NCBI RefSeq assembly: GCF_040183065.1
Contig: NC_091119.1
Span: 63,598,392 to 63,662,391 of the forward strand
Origin: Periplaneta americana
Taxonomy: Eukaryota > Arthropoda > Insecta > Blattodea > Blattidae
Reading direction: 5' to 3'
Length of the DNA: 64,000 nucleotides
Positions 48,244 through 59,900 of the stretch are shown here, one piece after another (position 1 is the stretch's first letter; each line of letters opens with the position of its first letter). The notes beneath the pieces are model-generated. The model had not been told where the DNA came from and did no database searches. It saw nothing but the letters and a program-made list of their open reading frames with translations. The translations under genes and the position numbers were made by a program.

Positions 48244-49582
48244 CAATCAATCAATCTTCTTAATGTATCCAGCTATTTGCTGACAACATGAAGTCCACTA
48301 TAGTCTTTTCAGTTCTTGTTTTTCATGGAGAAATGAGCGGTATTTTGATTGGTGTTCATTATAGATGCCTGTTGCTAGTAGTCAGAGTAGAGGTATAGTC
48401 AATATATACTGCAGGGCTGTATCTTCTGCAACTGGTACTGATGTTTTTGATTTACTTCTTTTGTGGTTTATGGATGGACAGTATAGAATAATGTGTTCCA
48501 GATCATGATTATTACACCACAGACAAGTGAGTATCAGAAAGGTGAAATCGATGTAGGTACAATTGTGTGACAATGTGAACTATTCTGGCTCTTGTTAAAA
48601 AATGTTTGAACGTGTCTGGGCAAATTTTTGTACATTTCCAGGTCATTTGGTTTCTTTTGAACGGACTGTAAAATTTTTCCCTTTTCAGAAGAAAGTCAAT
48701 TGTTGATCCATAGGTTTATGAGACCTTATTGAAGCAAAGGCACTGGATAGAGATATCACTTGAAGAGATCTTGGTTGCAAATATGTTGCCTGTTTTGCAA
48801 TATTATCGAATTTATCATTTCCAGGCATATCACAATAACTAGGTATCCAATGAAATGTTATTTCCTTTTGGAGCTTTTTTAGTTTACTTAGTTGTTTCTG
48901 AATTGGAATAATTCTATGTGCATATCGGTTTGGTACATATTTGATTATATTAAATATCCCTTGGAGTCAGTAAGTATGCAAATAGATTTTTCAGAAATTT
49001 GAGTAACACACTGAAGAGCAGTATCAATAGCTAGCAATTCAGTGTCAAGAGTGGAGGAGGATGAACATGGTATGAAGTAACTTTCTTGATATTTTGGAAT
49101 ATAATACCTTGTTCCTGATGTCCCATCATCAGGGTTTAGAGAGCCATCTGTATAAATTTGCAGGTGATCCTTGTATGTGCTGCAGATTAGTTCCATGGCA
49201 TCTAACTTAAGAATGTATGGAGAATCATTTTTGGAATGATTTCCTGGAATTTGTATGCTATGTTCTGGAATTACCCATTTCCAATGAGGAATTTCATTCA
49301 CAACTGGAGCTTTAGCAATGAGTGTGTCTGTGATATAGACTATTTCTTCTTTGTTTATTCTGTAGAAATTACACAGGAAGATAGTAGACAGTTTGAAGAA
49401 CATCTGAGATCTGGATGAGGCTTGTAATTTTAAATGTATTTTAGATCCTTTTTTAATACATAGTGTCTGATGGGTTGAATATTACATTCAATTTCTAGGG
49501 CGACAATTGATGTGGTTTTTGGTACTCCTAGGCATAATCTTAAGGCCGAATTTTGAAGAACAGAAATTTTTTGTAGATGAGT
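48244..49582 (-). mobile_element. LINE B, 5'-truncated copy (RNase H to 3' tail)
   Basis: Flanked by AGAAAATCAT (48234-48243, 49583-49592). In minus orientation it has an RT thumb-like stretch (LQNSALRLCLGVPKT near 49530), the RNase H start LQIYTDGSLNPDDG and CILTDSKG, and the Cys/His end TCLWCNN..HIILYCPSINHKRSK. It ends in an (ATTG)n tail. It is broken by shifts. It belongs to the same I/LOA-like group as LINE A but is a distinct family. Confidence 0.82.
48945..49403 (-). pseudogene. LINE B RNase H domain frame
   Basis: A 152-aa frame with LQIYTDGSLNPDDGTSGTRY (first acid), STLDTELLAIDTALQC (second acid, E) and ICILTDSKG (third acid, D). The frame closes soon after the third acid, so the domain is incomplete. 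Confidence 0.75.
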
Positions 49583-49592
49583 AGAAAATCAT

Positions 49593-50776
49593 TAAAATCT
49601 TACAAAACACCGAACTTAAAATATTGACATTACTTATGGGATGAATTAATATAATTTCTCCTCATGTAGCAAACTGTCTACTTCAATGTCATTAACTGCT
49701 TGAATATGTGTGTCTAATGACTACTCACTTCACTTTGCATGATTCGGGTTCTGCATACTGTGGATAGATGGCAGGACTGTGACCCACTTTCAAATTGCAC
49801 ACCACTTCGGCAGGTCACGTTATGCATGATTTGTAGATCTGTTATGTCGTGTACTATACAATTTCCAACTAAAGATTGAAGTAGACATAAACAAAACCGA
49901 AATGTTTTATTCTGCAATCACAAGCTAGCTACCAAAGCAGCCACCAGGGCGCATTATTTTCAGCAAGTGAGCAAGCAGGGCAGCCATCATCTGATATATT
50001 GCAGACAACATTTCAACACATTCATTAAACTAACCCTAACTGCTCACAGAGGGTTAATAACAAGACTTGCATGATTTTAATAAGGTTGAAATGTTATTAA
50101 TATAATAATTCTCGTGTGTGAACTCGTATACCATTAATCGAAACTTGATAGCAGCTCTATCTCCTCCACATCCGGCACCACAACACTATAACACATGCTT
50201 AGTGTACTAACTGCTTTAACAATAGGCTATTACAATACAATACAATAATCACTGTCGTCTGCCACGAACAAACTGTTGAGACTGAGACATTGACCTCTAA
50301 CTCAGATGGTGCGAGAAAGACGAAGTTGGGGATTCATAAAGGAATCTTTCAAATGATCAAGGCATGCATATCTCACGTGGTCGTTCTCGGAATGCACATG
50401 CGTTAGGGGCAAAGGGGAGACGAATTTTGTGGTGACAGACATGGTGATTCAATAACACAAGGATATCGAAGAATTTTCATCAGTTAGATACATGTGTGTT
50501 GATATCGAAGAGTTCATTATTTCTCTACTGGAAATAGTGTTTTTTTTTTCTTTTGTAGATTCGTGATTAAATGTTATTCTTTCAAGAGCAGAGAATTTGT
50601 TTAATTCTACAGAAATTTTTTTAGGTTGGCAACACTGAATCTCGCACTGTGTTACCAGCTGTGCTGATGTGCTCTGTGAAGCTAGAGGTTACTTTGGGAG
50701 TTCTGCTTAATGCCTTTTACGCATGGGCATTTTCATAATACACGTTACAATGATTTATCATGCAATGTCTGAAACT
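49593..50776. other. Unassigned sequence
   Basis: No coding or RNA feature was recognised. Slightly less AT-rich patches near 49720-50000 and 50280-50460. Confidence 0.5.
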
Positions 50777-50837
50777 ACTAATATAAACATAAAGGAAACC
50801 TGCTCATGATGTTAATAGTTATCGACCAATATTAAGC

Positions 50838-52105
50838 ATGATAGCAAAAACCATGGAGTCCATGATCTCCAACAAATTAACTTGGTATTTAGAATCCCAA
50901 AATCTTTTATCACCAAGACAAGCCGGTTTTCGACAACTACACTCTACCAGTGAACAAGTCATACGCCTTGGCCAAGAAATAAAAACAGTTTCAACAAGAA
51001 AGAAGATACCTTGGCAATATTTATTGACTTTCAGTTAGCATATGACTGTTTGGAGAAATAAATTATTACTAAAACTCCAGAAATTAGGTATCTTCAGCAA
51101 TATGTTCAGATGGATATCAGAATTCCTTAGTCAAAGATTCATTGCCACTAAATTCAATAACTCACTTTCTAGTTACAGACAAACATATCGAGGTTTACCT
51201 CAGGGCGCTGTCCTCAGCACAACTTTATTCAATATTTATATAAATGACTTACCCTATTAGAGGAATCAAACATGAAAATAGCACTATTTGCAGATGATAT
51301 AGTTTTGTGGACTTCCGGATCTTACAGACATAGAGACAAAATTAAAAATTCTGCTCTTAAAGCTCTAAATCAACTACATGAATGGAATACATCAAATTTG
51401 ATGACACTCAATTTAAGCAAAAGTAACTACCAAATATTTTCACTCGGTAAAAAAGAAAGAGAATTCAATATCCAATACAATGGCCAACACCTTCCTAGGA
51501 CTTATGAATCCAAATATCTTGGAGTTATTTTCGATAGTAAGGTAACATGGAGCAACCATTTGAAATACATTTCTGAAAAAGCTCGTAAAAGATTCTCCCT
51601 TCTAAAAAAGACTAGCAGGAAAGAAATGGGGTTGCTCTAGGAATATTTTGAACACTACATACAAAATGTTTATACAGCCAGTGCTGACATATTGCGGAGA
51701 AATTTTAATTACTTCACCTTTCATAAACAACATAGAATATGTTCAAAACCAAGCTCTCAGACTCATTACTGGTGGAATCAAAACAACGCCAATAGATTCT
51801 ATGAGATTCCTCACTAATATTAACAGCATCAAAATGACAATAGAAGAAAAAGCACTGATTCAATATGAAAAACTTATCAGAATACCAGGAAACAATTGGC
51901 ATTCATACAGTCCTCTCTGTAGATTGAAAACTCAAAAAAGTTTCACATCCACTGTTCAAGAATTGAAACAGAAAATCAATATCCCGAATTTAAAAGAAAA
52001 CTTACAAATTAAACCAAACCCTTTAACTCTATTAAATATAGAATATAATTTAAATTTAACAGAAGAAATACTGAAATCAGAAGTAAACACTGAAATACTG
52101 AAACA
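50838..52105 (+). pseudogene. LINE A reverse transcriptase, broken frames
   Basis: Successive frames (50838-51038, 51042-51260, 51272-51640, 51648-52105) carry RT motifs: SPRQAGFRQLHSTSEQV, YRGLPQGAVLSTTLFNIYIN, FADDIVLWTSG (catalytic Asp pair) and YESKYLGVIFDSKVTWSNHL. Three breaks (stop or shift) separate them, so it is inactive. Confidence 0.88.
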
Positions 52106-54685
52106 ATACATCTCAGTATCCTCTCCATATAAAAAGAAACATAAATTACAATAAGCTAATTTCGCTTATAGAAAAAGAAAATTGGGATTCCGTGCTTAAC
52201 TGTGAAAATGCTGAATTGTGCTTTCAAATATTCCAAAATTTAATATCTAATTATATAGACATAAGCACAGATGTATCTTACTTTAAAGTATCTTCTAAAT
52301 TAAGAAAAATAAAACCCTGGATCACCACAGGTATCATTAAGTCAATCCGTATAAGAGACAAATTAGCCAGAAATATTAGAAAAGAACCTGATAATATAAA
52401 TCTAATAAATTATTACAAAAAATACAGAAATACTTTAACTCTTATTATAAGAAACATGAAAACTCAGTATTATCAATCTCAATTTCAGAAGTATCGAAAT
52501 AATCCTAGGAAATTTTGGCAAACTATTAATGAAGCCACAGACGTAAATGTGAACCAAAATAGTATCATATCAGAGATTTTAAATGAAGAGGGAGAAATAT
52601 TTAAAAACAAAAAAGACATAGCTAATGAATTTAATAAATATTTCTCAAAAGTAGGACATAGCATTGCATCGAACATCAACAAATCGGCATTTAACACGAA
52701 AAATTATTGCAGTGGCCATAATAAGCACGCATCTTCCTCCATGTTTTTATCACCAGTAACCGAAGAAGAAATTTATAATATTGTTAAATCCTTAAAAAAT
52801 AATGTCTCACCGGGAATCGACAAAATTACAAATAACACATTAAAGATTATCATTAAACATATATTAAAACCGCTTGTTTATGTATTCAATCTATGTCTCA
52901 CCCAAGGAGTTTTCCCAGAATCTCTGAAAAATGCTGTAGTTGTACCGGTCCATAAGTCAGGGGAAAGAAAAAGTCTGAATAACTATAGACCTATATCCTT
53001 GCTCTCTAGCTTCTCAAAGATATTAGAAAAATGTTTAAAAAACAGATTAGTAAATTACTTAGAGAAAAATGAAATTCTCTCCAAACATCAGTATGGCTTC
53101 AGAAATAAATTATCTACGGATGACGCAATTATTGAAGTCACTGGTAAAATTATGCAGGAGTTGGATAACGGTTCTAAATGTTTAGGGATTTTCTTAGATT
53201 TAAGGAAAGCTTTTGACACGGTGAACCATCGTTTACTTCTGGACAAATTATTTGATATAGGAGTCAGGGGTATTGCGCATAAGTTATTTCAATCATACTT
53301 AAACAAAAGAACTCAGGTAACCAAAATTGATGATAATATCAGTGAAAATGTAAATATTGATATAGGTGTCCCTCAGGGAACAATTTTAGGTCCTATTCTA
53401 TTTTTAATATATATTAATGATTTATTAAACATTGATTTGAAAGTACATAATGGCTCCTGTTATTCTTACACTGATGATACGGTGGTGATTTTCAGTGGTT
53501 TAACTTGGGAGGACACTTATAAACATGCCAATGTAGGTATAAATTTTATCAAAAACTGGCTTGATGCAAATTTGCTATCTCTAAATATAACTAAAACTAC
53601 TTTGGTGCCATTTTCTTTAACAGTCTCTGGATTGAACAAACTGAAATCACTTTCTCATTTAAAATTAATAATCCACAACTCATTTTGTAAACTCTCTACA
53701 ACCTGTAAATGCCCTTGCCTGAAAGAATCTGTAGATGTGAAATACCTGGGAATTATTGTTGATCAGCACTTGAAATGGGATAGACAAATCACCTTTTTAT
53801 GTAACAGAATACGTAAAACAATTTACAAATTTGTAAACCTTCGCCATTACTTGCCTACTCACGTATTACGTTTGGTTTATTTGGCTCTAGTTGAATCTGT
53901 TATCCAATATGGTATAATTGGATGGGGAGGCATTACAAAAACTGCTCTTTTTCCTCTAATTATGTTGCAAAAACGTATAATCAAAATTTGTTTGAAAAGG
54001 CGACTGGATTATCCAACAAATTTGATCCATTCTGAATTGAATGTTTTTAGAATTGACCAAATTTATGAATACTCTTTAATGAAATTCTATCATAAAAATA
54101 GAACGAAATTTGTAGCTCAGCCACATGCTCATAATACGAGACGAAATGAAATTCTTAAATTAGTTGAACCTAAATATCTCACATCTGCTGCTTTACTACA
54201 CAGTACAAATTATGGTCCACGGCTATATAATTCGATAATAAAATTTCATCCAGAATTGACTACTTTAAGCAATGAAATTTTCAGATCCAGAATTAAAAAA
54301 TTTATATGACAGACTTCCCTGTATATATATTATGTACCATGTATTGTAAAACAAGTTTATTTCTATCCTAAGTGTATTTTTCTATTTTATCTTGGTTACT
54401 ATCTCAACATGACCTGCACTAATTATACTACTAATAATAATTTAATATTAATCCATCAATCTAAACATCGTCTCTTTTTTCACTCAGTTATTATTAGTAT
54501 TATTATTTACTAATTTTATTACAATCTTTATGTGAGCTTTTTTCTTAAGTATTTTGTCTACAAAGTATGTGTATCTATGTAACGGAACTGTCCCCGAACA
54601 CGAGCTTTGCTCTTTCGGGGTATTTTAATGTAACGTTTTTATGTATATGTTATTATTAAATAAATAAATAAAATAAATAAATAAA
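52106..54685 (+). mobile_element. LINE C, nested copy with an almost intact ORF
   Basis: Inserted into LINE A between 52105 and 54686. The RT frame is open from the 5' junction, then come a 3' UTR with a hairpin ('cccgaacacgagctttgctc', 'tttcgggg') and a (TAAA)n tail. No clear target duplication was seen. The RT resembles the CR1/L2 or RTE-like groups; the clade is not settled. Confidence 0.87.
52192..54309 (+). CDS. LINE C reverse transcriptase (705 aa, 5'-truncated, intact)
   Basis: The first codon taken here is GTG; the frame stays open back to about 52108, so the true start was lost by 5' truncation and the endonuclease domain is missing. RT motifs in order: VVVPVHKSGERKSLNNYRPI, ISLLSSFSKILEKCLKNRL, HQYGFRNKLSTDDAI, GIFLDLRKAFDTVNHRLLLD, GVPQGTILGPILFLIYINDL, YSYTDDTVVIF (catalytic YTDD, where YADD is usual) and KYLGIIVDQHLKWD. 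It ends with ..LYNSIIKFHPELTTLSNE.. near 54290. No internal stop is present, which marks a young copy. Confidence 0.9.
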   Translation: MLNCENAELCFQIFQNLISNYIDISTDVSYFKVSSKLRKIKPWITTGIIKSIRIRDKLARNIRKEPDNINLINYYKKYRNTLTLIIRNMKTQYYQSQFQKYRNNPRKFWQTINEATDVNVNQNSIISEILNEEGEIFKNKKDIANEFNKYFSKVGHSIASNINKSAFNTKNYCSGHNKHASSSMFLSPVTEEEIYNIVKSLKNNVSPGIDKITNNTLKIIIKHILKPLVYVFNLCLTQGVFPESLKNAVVVPVHKSGERKSLNNYRPISLLSSFSKILEKCLKNRLVNYLEKNEILSKHQYGFRNKLSTDDAIIEVTGKIMQELDNGSKCLGIFLDLRKAFDTVNHRLLLDKLFDIGVRGIAHKLFQSYLNKRTQVTKIDDNISENVNIDIGVPQGTILGPILFLIYINDLLNIDLKVHNGSCYSYTDDTVVIFSGLTWEDTYKHANVGINFIKNWLDANLLSLNITKTTLVPFSLTVSGLNKLKSLSHLKLIIHNSFCKLSTTCKCPCLKESVDVKYLGIIVDQHLKWDRQITFLCNRIRKTIYKFVNLRHYLPTHVLRLVYLALVESVIQYGIIGWGGITKTALFPLIMLQKRIIKICLKRRLDYPTNLIHSELNVFRIDQIYEYSLMKFYHKNRTKFVAQPHAHNTRRNEILKLVEPKYLTSAALLHSTNYGPRLYNSIIKFHPELTTLSNEIFRSRIKKFI

Positions 54686-55516
54686 TTGTCTTTAGAGACA
54701 ATTAATATTAGGTACCCTCCACAAAAGTGGCTTCATTTATACACAGACGGATCCTTGATCTCCAGAGAATAAGGTGCCGGTGCAGGTGTTACGTGCTGTC
54801 TCTTCTCACTTTATAGATCTCTTGGATATGGAACAACAAGTTTTGATGGTGAAATCATTGCAATAAGTGAATGTCTCAGGAATCTTCTATGCCACATCAA
54901 TAAATTTAGGAATGCAGTTATATTGTCAGACTTCAAAGCAGCTATTCTATCAATAGTCTCTAAACACACACCTTCATCTCAAACAGCAGAAATAACTAAA
55001 ATGCTCTCTCAATTATTATCACTCAATAAAAGAATTGTATTCCAATGGATACCATCCCATTGTGGAATCCTGGGAAACGAGAATGCGGATGCTTTAGCAA
55101 AGAAGGGCAGCACTGCTACTTACAGACCTGTTACTAAATCTGCGTATTACTCTGTGAAGAGATTTATTAAATCTACATACTTAGACTTCAACAAACAAAA
55201 TTTGATAACTCAATCCCAACGGAAAAAATGGAACTCTCTGCATCAAAATCCACAGTTAATTCCCGATTTACCACGAAAATCGTCTGTAGCTGCATTTAGA
55301 TTGGCAACAGGCCATGATTGTTTGGCCAAACACATGCATAGAATTGGAATATATCAGTCCCCTAACTGCCCATTGTGCAACTCAAACCAAGAAATGGATT
55401 CGGAACACCTCAAAATCTGTGCTTCATTGGCTGGCCATGATAATATCTTTGAAAAATATTGGAGTGCAAGAGGTCAAATGACTTTATTGTCAAACGCCTG
55501 GCATTAGAAAACAACA
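54686..55516 (+). pseudogene. LINE A RNase H and C-terminal finger, right half
   Basis: The frame at 54923-55507 has [40 protein letters not shown] (last RNase H acid, D) and [18 protein letters not shown]. The first RNase H strand (YTDGSL..) at about 54736 is in another frame after a stop (TAA at about 54769). Confidence 0.87.
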
Positions 55517-55531
55517 ACTAATATAAACATA

Positions 55532-56373
55532 TTGTTTAAATTTTAAGAAAGTGTCCTTATAAGCATGTTTAATTTACCTGTATTCCATGTATATTATACA
55601 TTTTATTATTTTGGAAGGAACTATTTTAATGTCGGGAAGAAGATGACAAGCATGAGCTTGGAGGCGTTGTGCATCCAATAGCCACTCAGGAACCATTATC
55701 CATGTGCATTTATTTACATTTACTTCAATATTTAGCTGGAAAGAGAGTAGGGTGAGTAAAATTCCTTTATTTTAATTGCAGTAATATTAATACCAACAAT
55801 GCTCTCATGTTTTTTTTTTAATTTATTACTATTGCTATTATCTTCATTATATCATGCTATAAATTCATCAAAAATAAATATTAATTTTGAAACAATGAGT
55901 TAACAGTCCTTATATGCAACCAATCGTACTGACTATTACACTCTTTAAAACCCAATTTAAGTATATCAGCATAAATACTGAGCTGATTTAAAATGGCAGC
56001 ACAACTTCATGTGTACCCATAAAGCTGACAAGCAAGAACAGTTGCAATCAAGGTTCTGCATCCACATATATGGGTTTTGTTCTTCAAAGAAGAAAGTTAT
56101 ACAAGTTTTAGTGGAAAACTGTAAAATAATAACCCAATTATCTTTATTACGTATTCAACTGTTACATCCATTACGTTGGAATCGAGCGTGGCTTCCCTTT
56201 CATAACAATAAACCTAAATTGACGGTATGAACAATAAATACAAAGAGATCGATGAGTGAAATCCTGTGTGCACTGTTCAATGTGACAGCAATGACTAGGT
56301 AAGATACTGCTGAAGTGAGGGCATCTCTTTGTGCTGCTCATACCACAATTCAACATTATGTACATTATCTTTG
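55532..56373. other. NPEPL1 downstream flank
   Basis: 3' of the NPEPL1 stop (56374). No poly(A) signal was firmly placed. No other gene was recognised. Confidence 0.5.
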
Positions 56374-56523
56374 TCAATTGCGCTTGAGTTTCTTGCAAGC
56401 ATTGCCCATCTCAGGACCATTGCACCTCGACACTGGACTCAGACTGCGCAACATGCGATCCTGGGAGTAGACTCCAAACAGGGCGACAAGCAGGGCCACC
56501 CCGTAGCCTGTAGCACGCTCCCC
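56374..56523 (-). CDS. NPEPL1: NPEPL1 terminal exon
   Basis: The acceptor is 'ctctgtgcag' before GGGGAGCGT. It encodes GERATGYGVALLVALFG, continues to NACKKLKRN, and ends in TGA at 56374-56376. The basic Lys/Arg tail is also seen in other NPEPL1 proteins. Confidence 0.9.
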   Translation of the reverse strand, partial: GERATGYGVALLVALFGVYSQDRMLRSLSPVSRCNGPEMGNACKKLKRN

Positions 56524-56886
56524 CTGCACAGAGAAGTAACATTGCATTATGCAGCCATATTAAGTATTATCGCCATGGTCTCATGCTTAACATTTGGCAG
56601 GTCTTTGAGTGGCCTCGTGTGTAATGTTCGGCAGGTCTTTGAAATTTAATTGTATTATTGTTTTCAATTTCTTGTGTCACCGCTCCAATCACTCGCCTCA
56701 ATTTCAATGTTGCAACCAATAAGCTGCTTCCATTATAAAATGACACCTACTTGTCTAATCCACGTGGACTAAAACCGAGGTTGCAATGTCTTGTGCTGAG
56801 GACGAACATTAAGGTATGTGATTAAAAATTATTATTAAAGAGTTATTATTAAGATTTAAGAATGTCAACATGCTCGTATATGAAAC

Positions 56887-56941
<55 letters not shown>

Positions 56942-59900
56942 GCCATTTAACAACATAACAAACTAGTGCTTATTCTTATCAAGGAAGTAGATGTGGCAAC
57001 GTGACGCTTAGAGTGAAACCTACAGAGCAACAATCGGCAGCAAAATTGTTTTAAAAGCACACCGCAGGTTATTGTATGATGCTGGCATGTTAAGTATGAG
57101 GCCACGGCAATAATAGACTGGAGTGGCGACAAGGATGGTACTCACAATGTAGGCAGGATATGCCATATCCACATGCAGCCAAGTGCCTGGAAAGTCAAAG
57201 CCCAAGTGTGCTCCTATGAACAGACCTGCACAAGATGACTGTGCATTGTTTCTATCCTGCAACACAACATGGAAAATGTTGAGCACAGGTAAGTTATGGA
57301 AACATGATAAATAATTAAAATGTTTTTTGTGAAGATGACACATACTTTCTCATTGTATGTTTCATATGTTTTGCAATAATTCAGTTTATCTATTGTGAAC
57401 GATATTTCCAATTATAATTTTTTTCCTTGAATTATCATTAAAGTGATATACTTTAACGAAATTATTTATTATAACTATTATGCATCAAAATAAACTTACG
57501 TTTCTGGATTGCGTTCTTTATAATCCCACAAAATATTGGGTTGGTGCTTAAGTTCTTAGTGTTTTTGTTTCACATGTTGGTACTTCGATTGCTATGGGTT
57601 TATCGATTGTCATTTTTTATTTGAATTCAACTGTTGTGCTTGAGTTTACATATTGAAGTTCTTATTTTTGCTGATAGTGAGTGGAGCCGTGGATGCTAGA
57701 AAATGGAGTGTCTAGAGGAGAAAGTGGAACATTTCCGACATATTCTTCTTTTTTGAGTTCAATAGAGGGGCAGGCAGCCAGAAACATTTGCGCCATGTAT
57801 GGGGAAAATGCTATTGGAGAGAGCACGGCAAGAAAATGGTTTTCTCGGTTTAAGGAGGGTCGTTTTGACATTAGTGACACTCCACATTCATGAAGACCTT
57901 TGAGGTTTGATGAAGACCGTTTAAACACATCAATCCACAATGATCCACGTTACTGTACCCGAGAACTGGCAAATGTGATGAACTGTGACCATTCCATTAT
58001 CGTGCTACTTGCATTCAATGGGCAAGTTTAAAAAATCAGGTGTATGGGTACCGAATGCTCTAAGTCAAAACCACAAATATCAGCATCTTTGCTTGCTCGT
58101 CATCGATTGGCTCGTGAACAACATCGAACATTCCTATCCAATATCATTACTGGTCACGAGAAATGCTGTCTTTATGCTAATATAAGGAAAACAAAGAAAT
58201 GGTTGAGCTCAAACAAAAAGCAACTCCCTGTACAGAAAGAACTAAAAAAAGAAGAATATGTCGCAAATGTTCCACTTGACACTCCATTTTCTAACGTCCA
58301 CAGCTCTACTCTCTAACTGTAGAAATGAGAACTTCAATTTGTAAACTCAAGCACAGCAAATGAACTTCAAATAAAAAATATCAATCAATAAATAAACCCA
58401 TTTCAACCGGAGTACCAGCACATGAAACTAAAACACTAGAACTTATGCACCAACCCAATAAGATATTTGCTTCCATTCATCGTTGATTTTATGAAACCTC
58501 CTGTGTAACAGTACAGAGTATAATTTTTTCAGGAGAAAGAAAAAAGTATTTAAATATCAATAATCTACATAAAGTACGTTCACACATCGCTACTTTTGCT
58601 GTGCAACTTTTGTACTGTAACTGCAAAAGTTGCATGTCATGTCCACACAAAAGCCAAAAGTATCGCGCTGCATGCTACTTTTCATGCTGCGCAAGCGATG
58701 TGCTGCAAAAGTTGCAACTTGAGGTTGAGAGTCTGTTCACACACAAGGCGCTACTTTTGCAGCTGCAGTCTAGCTGCAGCTTGCCATTTCCGTGTTGACT
58801 TCTCAATATACATTTTGTGGTTATGTTCACATTAGAGTTTCAGATTATAAAACTCATGTGATAGCTTACTTACCTATTATTTGCTTTTCTGTCCTAACTA
58901 GTATTCAGAAATCGGCATTATTTTTACTATAAAGCTATTAAAAAACGCCTATATACTTAAATGATAACCAACAGCATATTCACGTAATCAATGTTGGCAA
59001 CCCTCCTGTTTGAAACTATGCCATGGAAAATTTAAAAAAATGAATTATATCATCAGCAAATATACTCTGACTGTGTTGTACATTTAGTAACTGTTACAAA
59101 TCATTTATTTTCATCACATCAAACATTAAAATATATCCAAACAATAAAAGTATCATTGGTATATTTGGGTGGCAACACTGGTCACAACCACTGCAAAAGT
59201 TTCAACAAAACCGATATTAAAAATGCTGTGGCTGCAACCCTGAAAATCCTGTTCACATGTCGCTACTTTTAAGCTGCAGTCAGTACGAGAGTTGCACAGT
59301 ATTTTGTACTGCAGCGCTGCAAAAGTAGTGACGTGTGACCGTATCTTAAGAATATTAGATAATTCGGTAGAAAACATTGGTGAATATGATGGACATCAAT
59401 GACATCAGTATAGGCCTATTGATATTTGATTTTCTTTTCTTCCTTCTGAAAAACTATGCTCTGTATTGTTACATAGGAGGTTTCATAAAATCAATGACGA
59501 TATAATGATATTGAACTTACAAACATTCTGAACATTCATCCAAATCAGTCATTGTCACTTACAGCTAAATCAGCTTTTTGCAGGCACCTTTCCGAATACC
59601 TAATAGCTATAACTTTTTTCAATGACAGAGTAATGGACGAAACATAAGGATGGTCCAGAACCTACAATGCCCACTACTTCCAGGCTGCCCCAGACGTCAT
59701 AAAATCACAACTGAAGCTGACGACTTGCAAATGGAAAATTTTGTAACAGAAAGGGCAAGTTACTTTGATGGTCTGACGGAAGAAATGATGGAAAAATCAC
59801 AATCTTTCCTTGAGAATCTGCCAAAAGTTTGAACTAACGACCTCATATTTCAAGAGCTGAAACATGGATCTCTTCGAATGGAAGTTATGAATGATGCTGC

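Larger units (their letters stand above)
50792..55516 (+). mobile_element. LINE A, long copy split by a nested LINE
   Basis: Flanked by the perfect 15-bp duplication ACTAATATAAACATA (50777-50791, 55517-55531). The left part (50792-52105) covers the RT; the right part (54686-55516) covers RNase H and the Cys/His finger. Between them sits LINE C. The join 'gaaacaa' + 'ttgtctttagag' matches the uninterrupted copy at 11005. The element lacks its endonuclease part, so it was 5'-truncated at insertion. Confidence 0.92.

Noticed and set aside
58596-58835. Cys-rich 79-aa and 65-aa frames that look like small secreted proteins
   Set aside because: The cysteines come from repeated TGC/GCA words of a MITE; the two frames overlap and no signal peptide is convincing.
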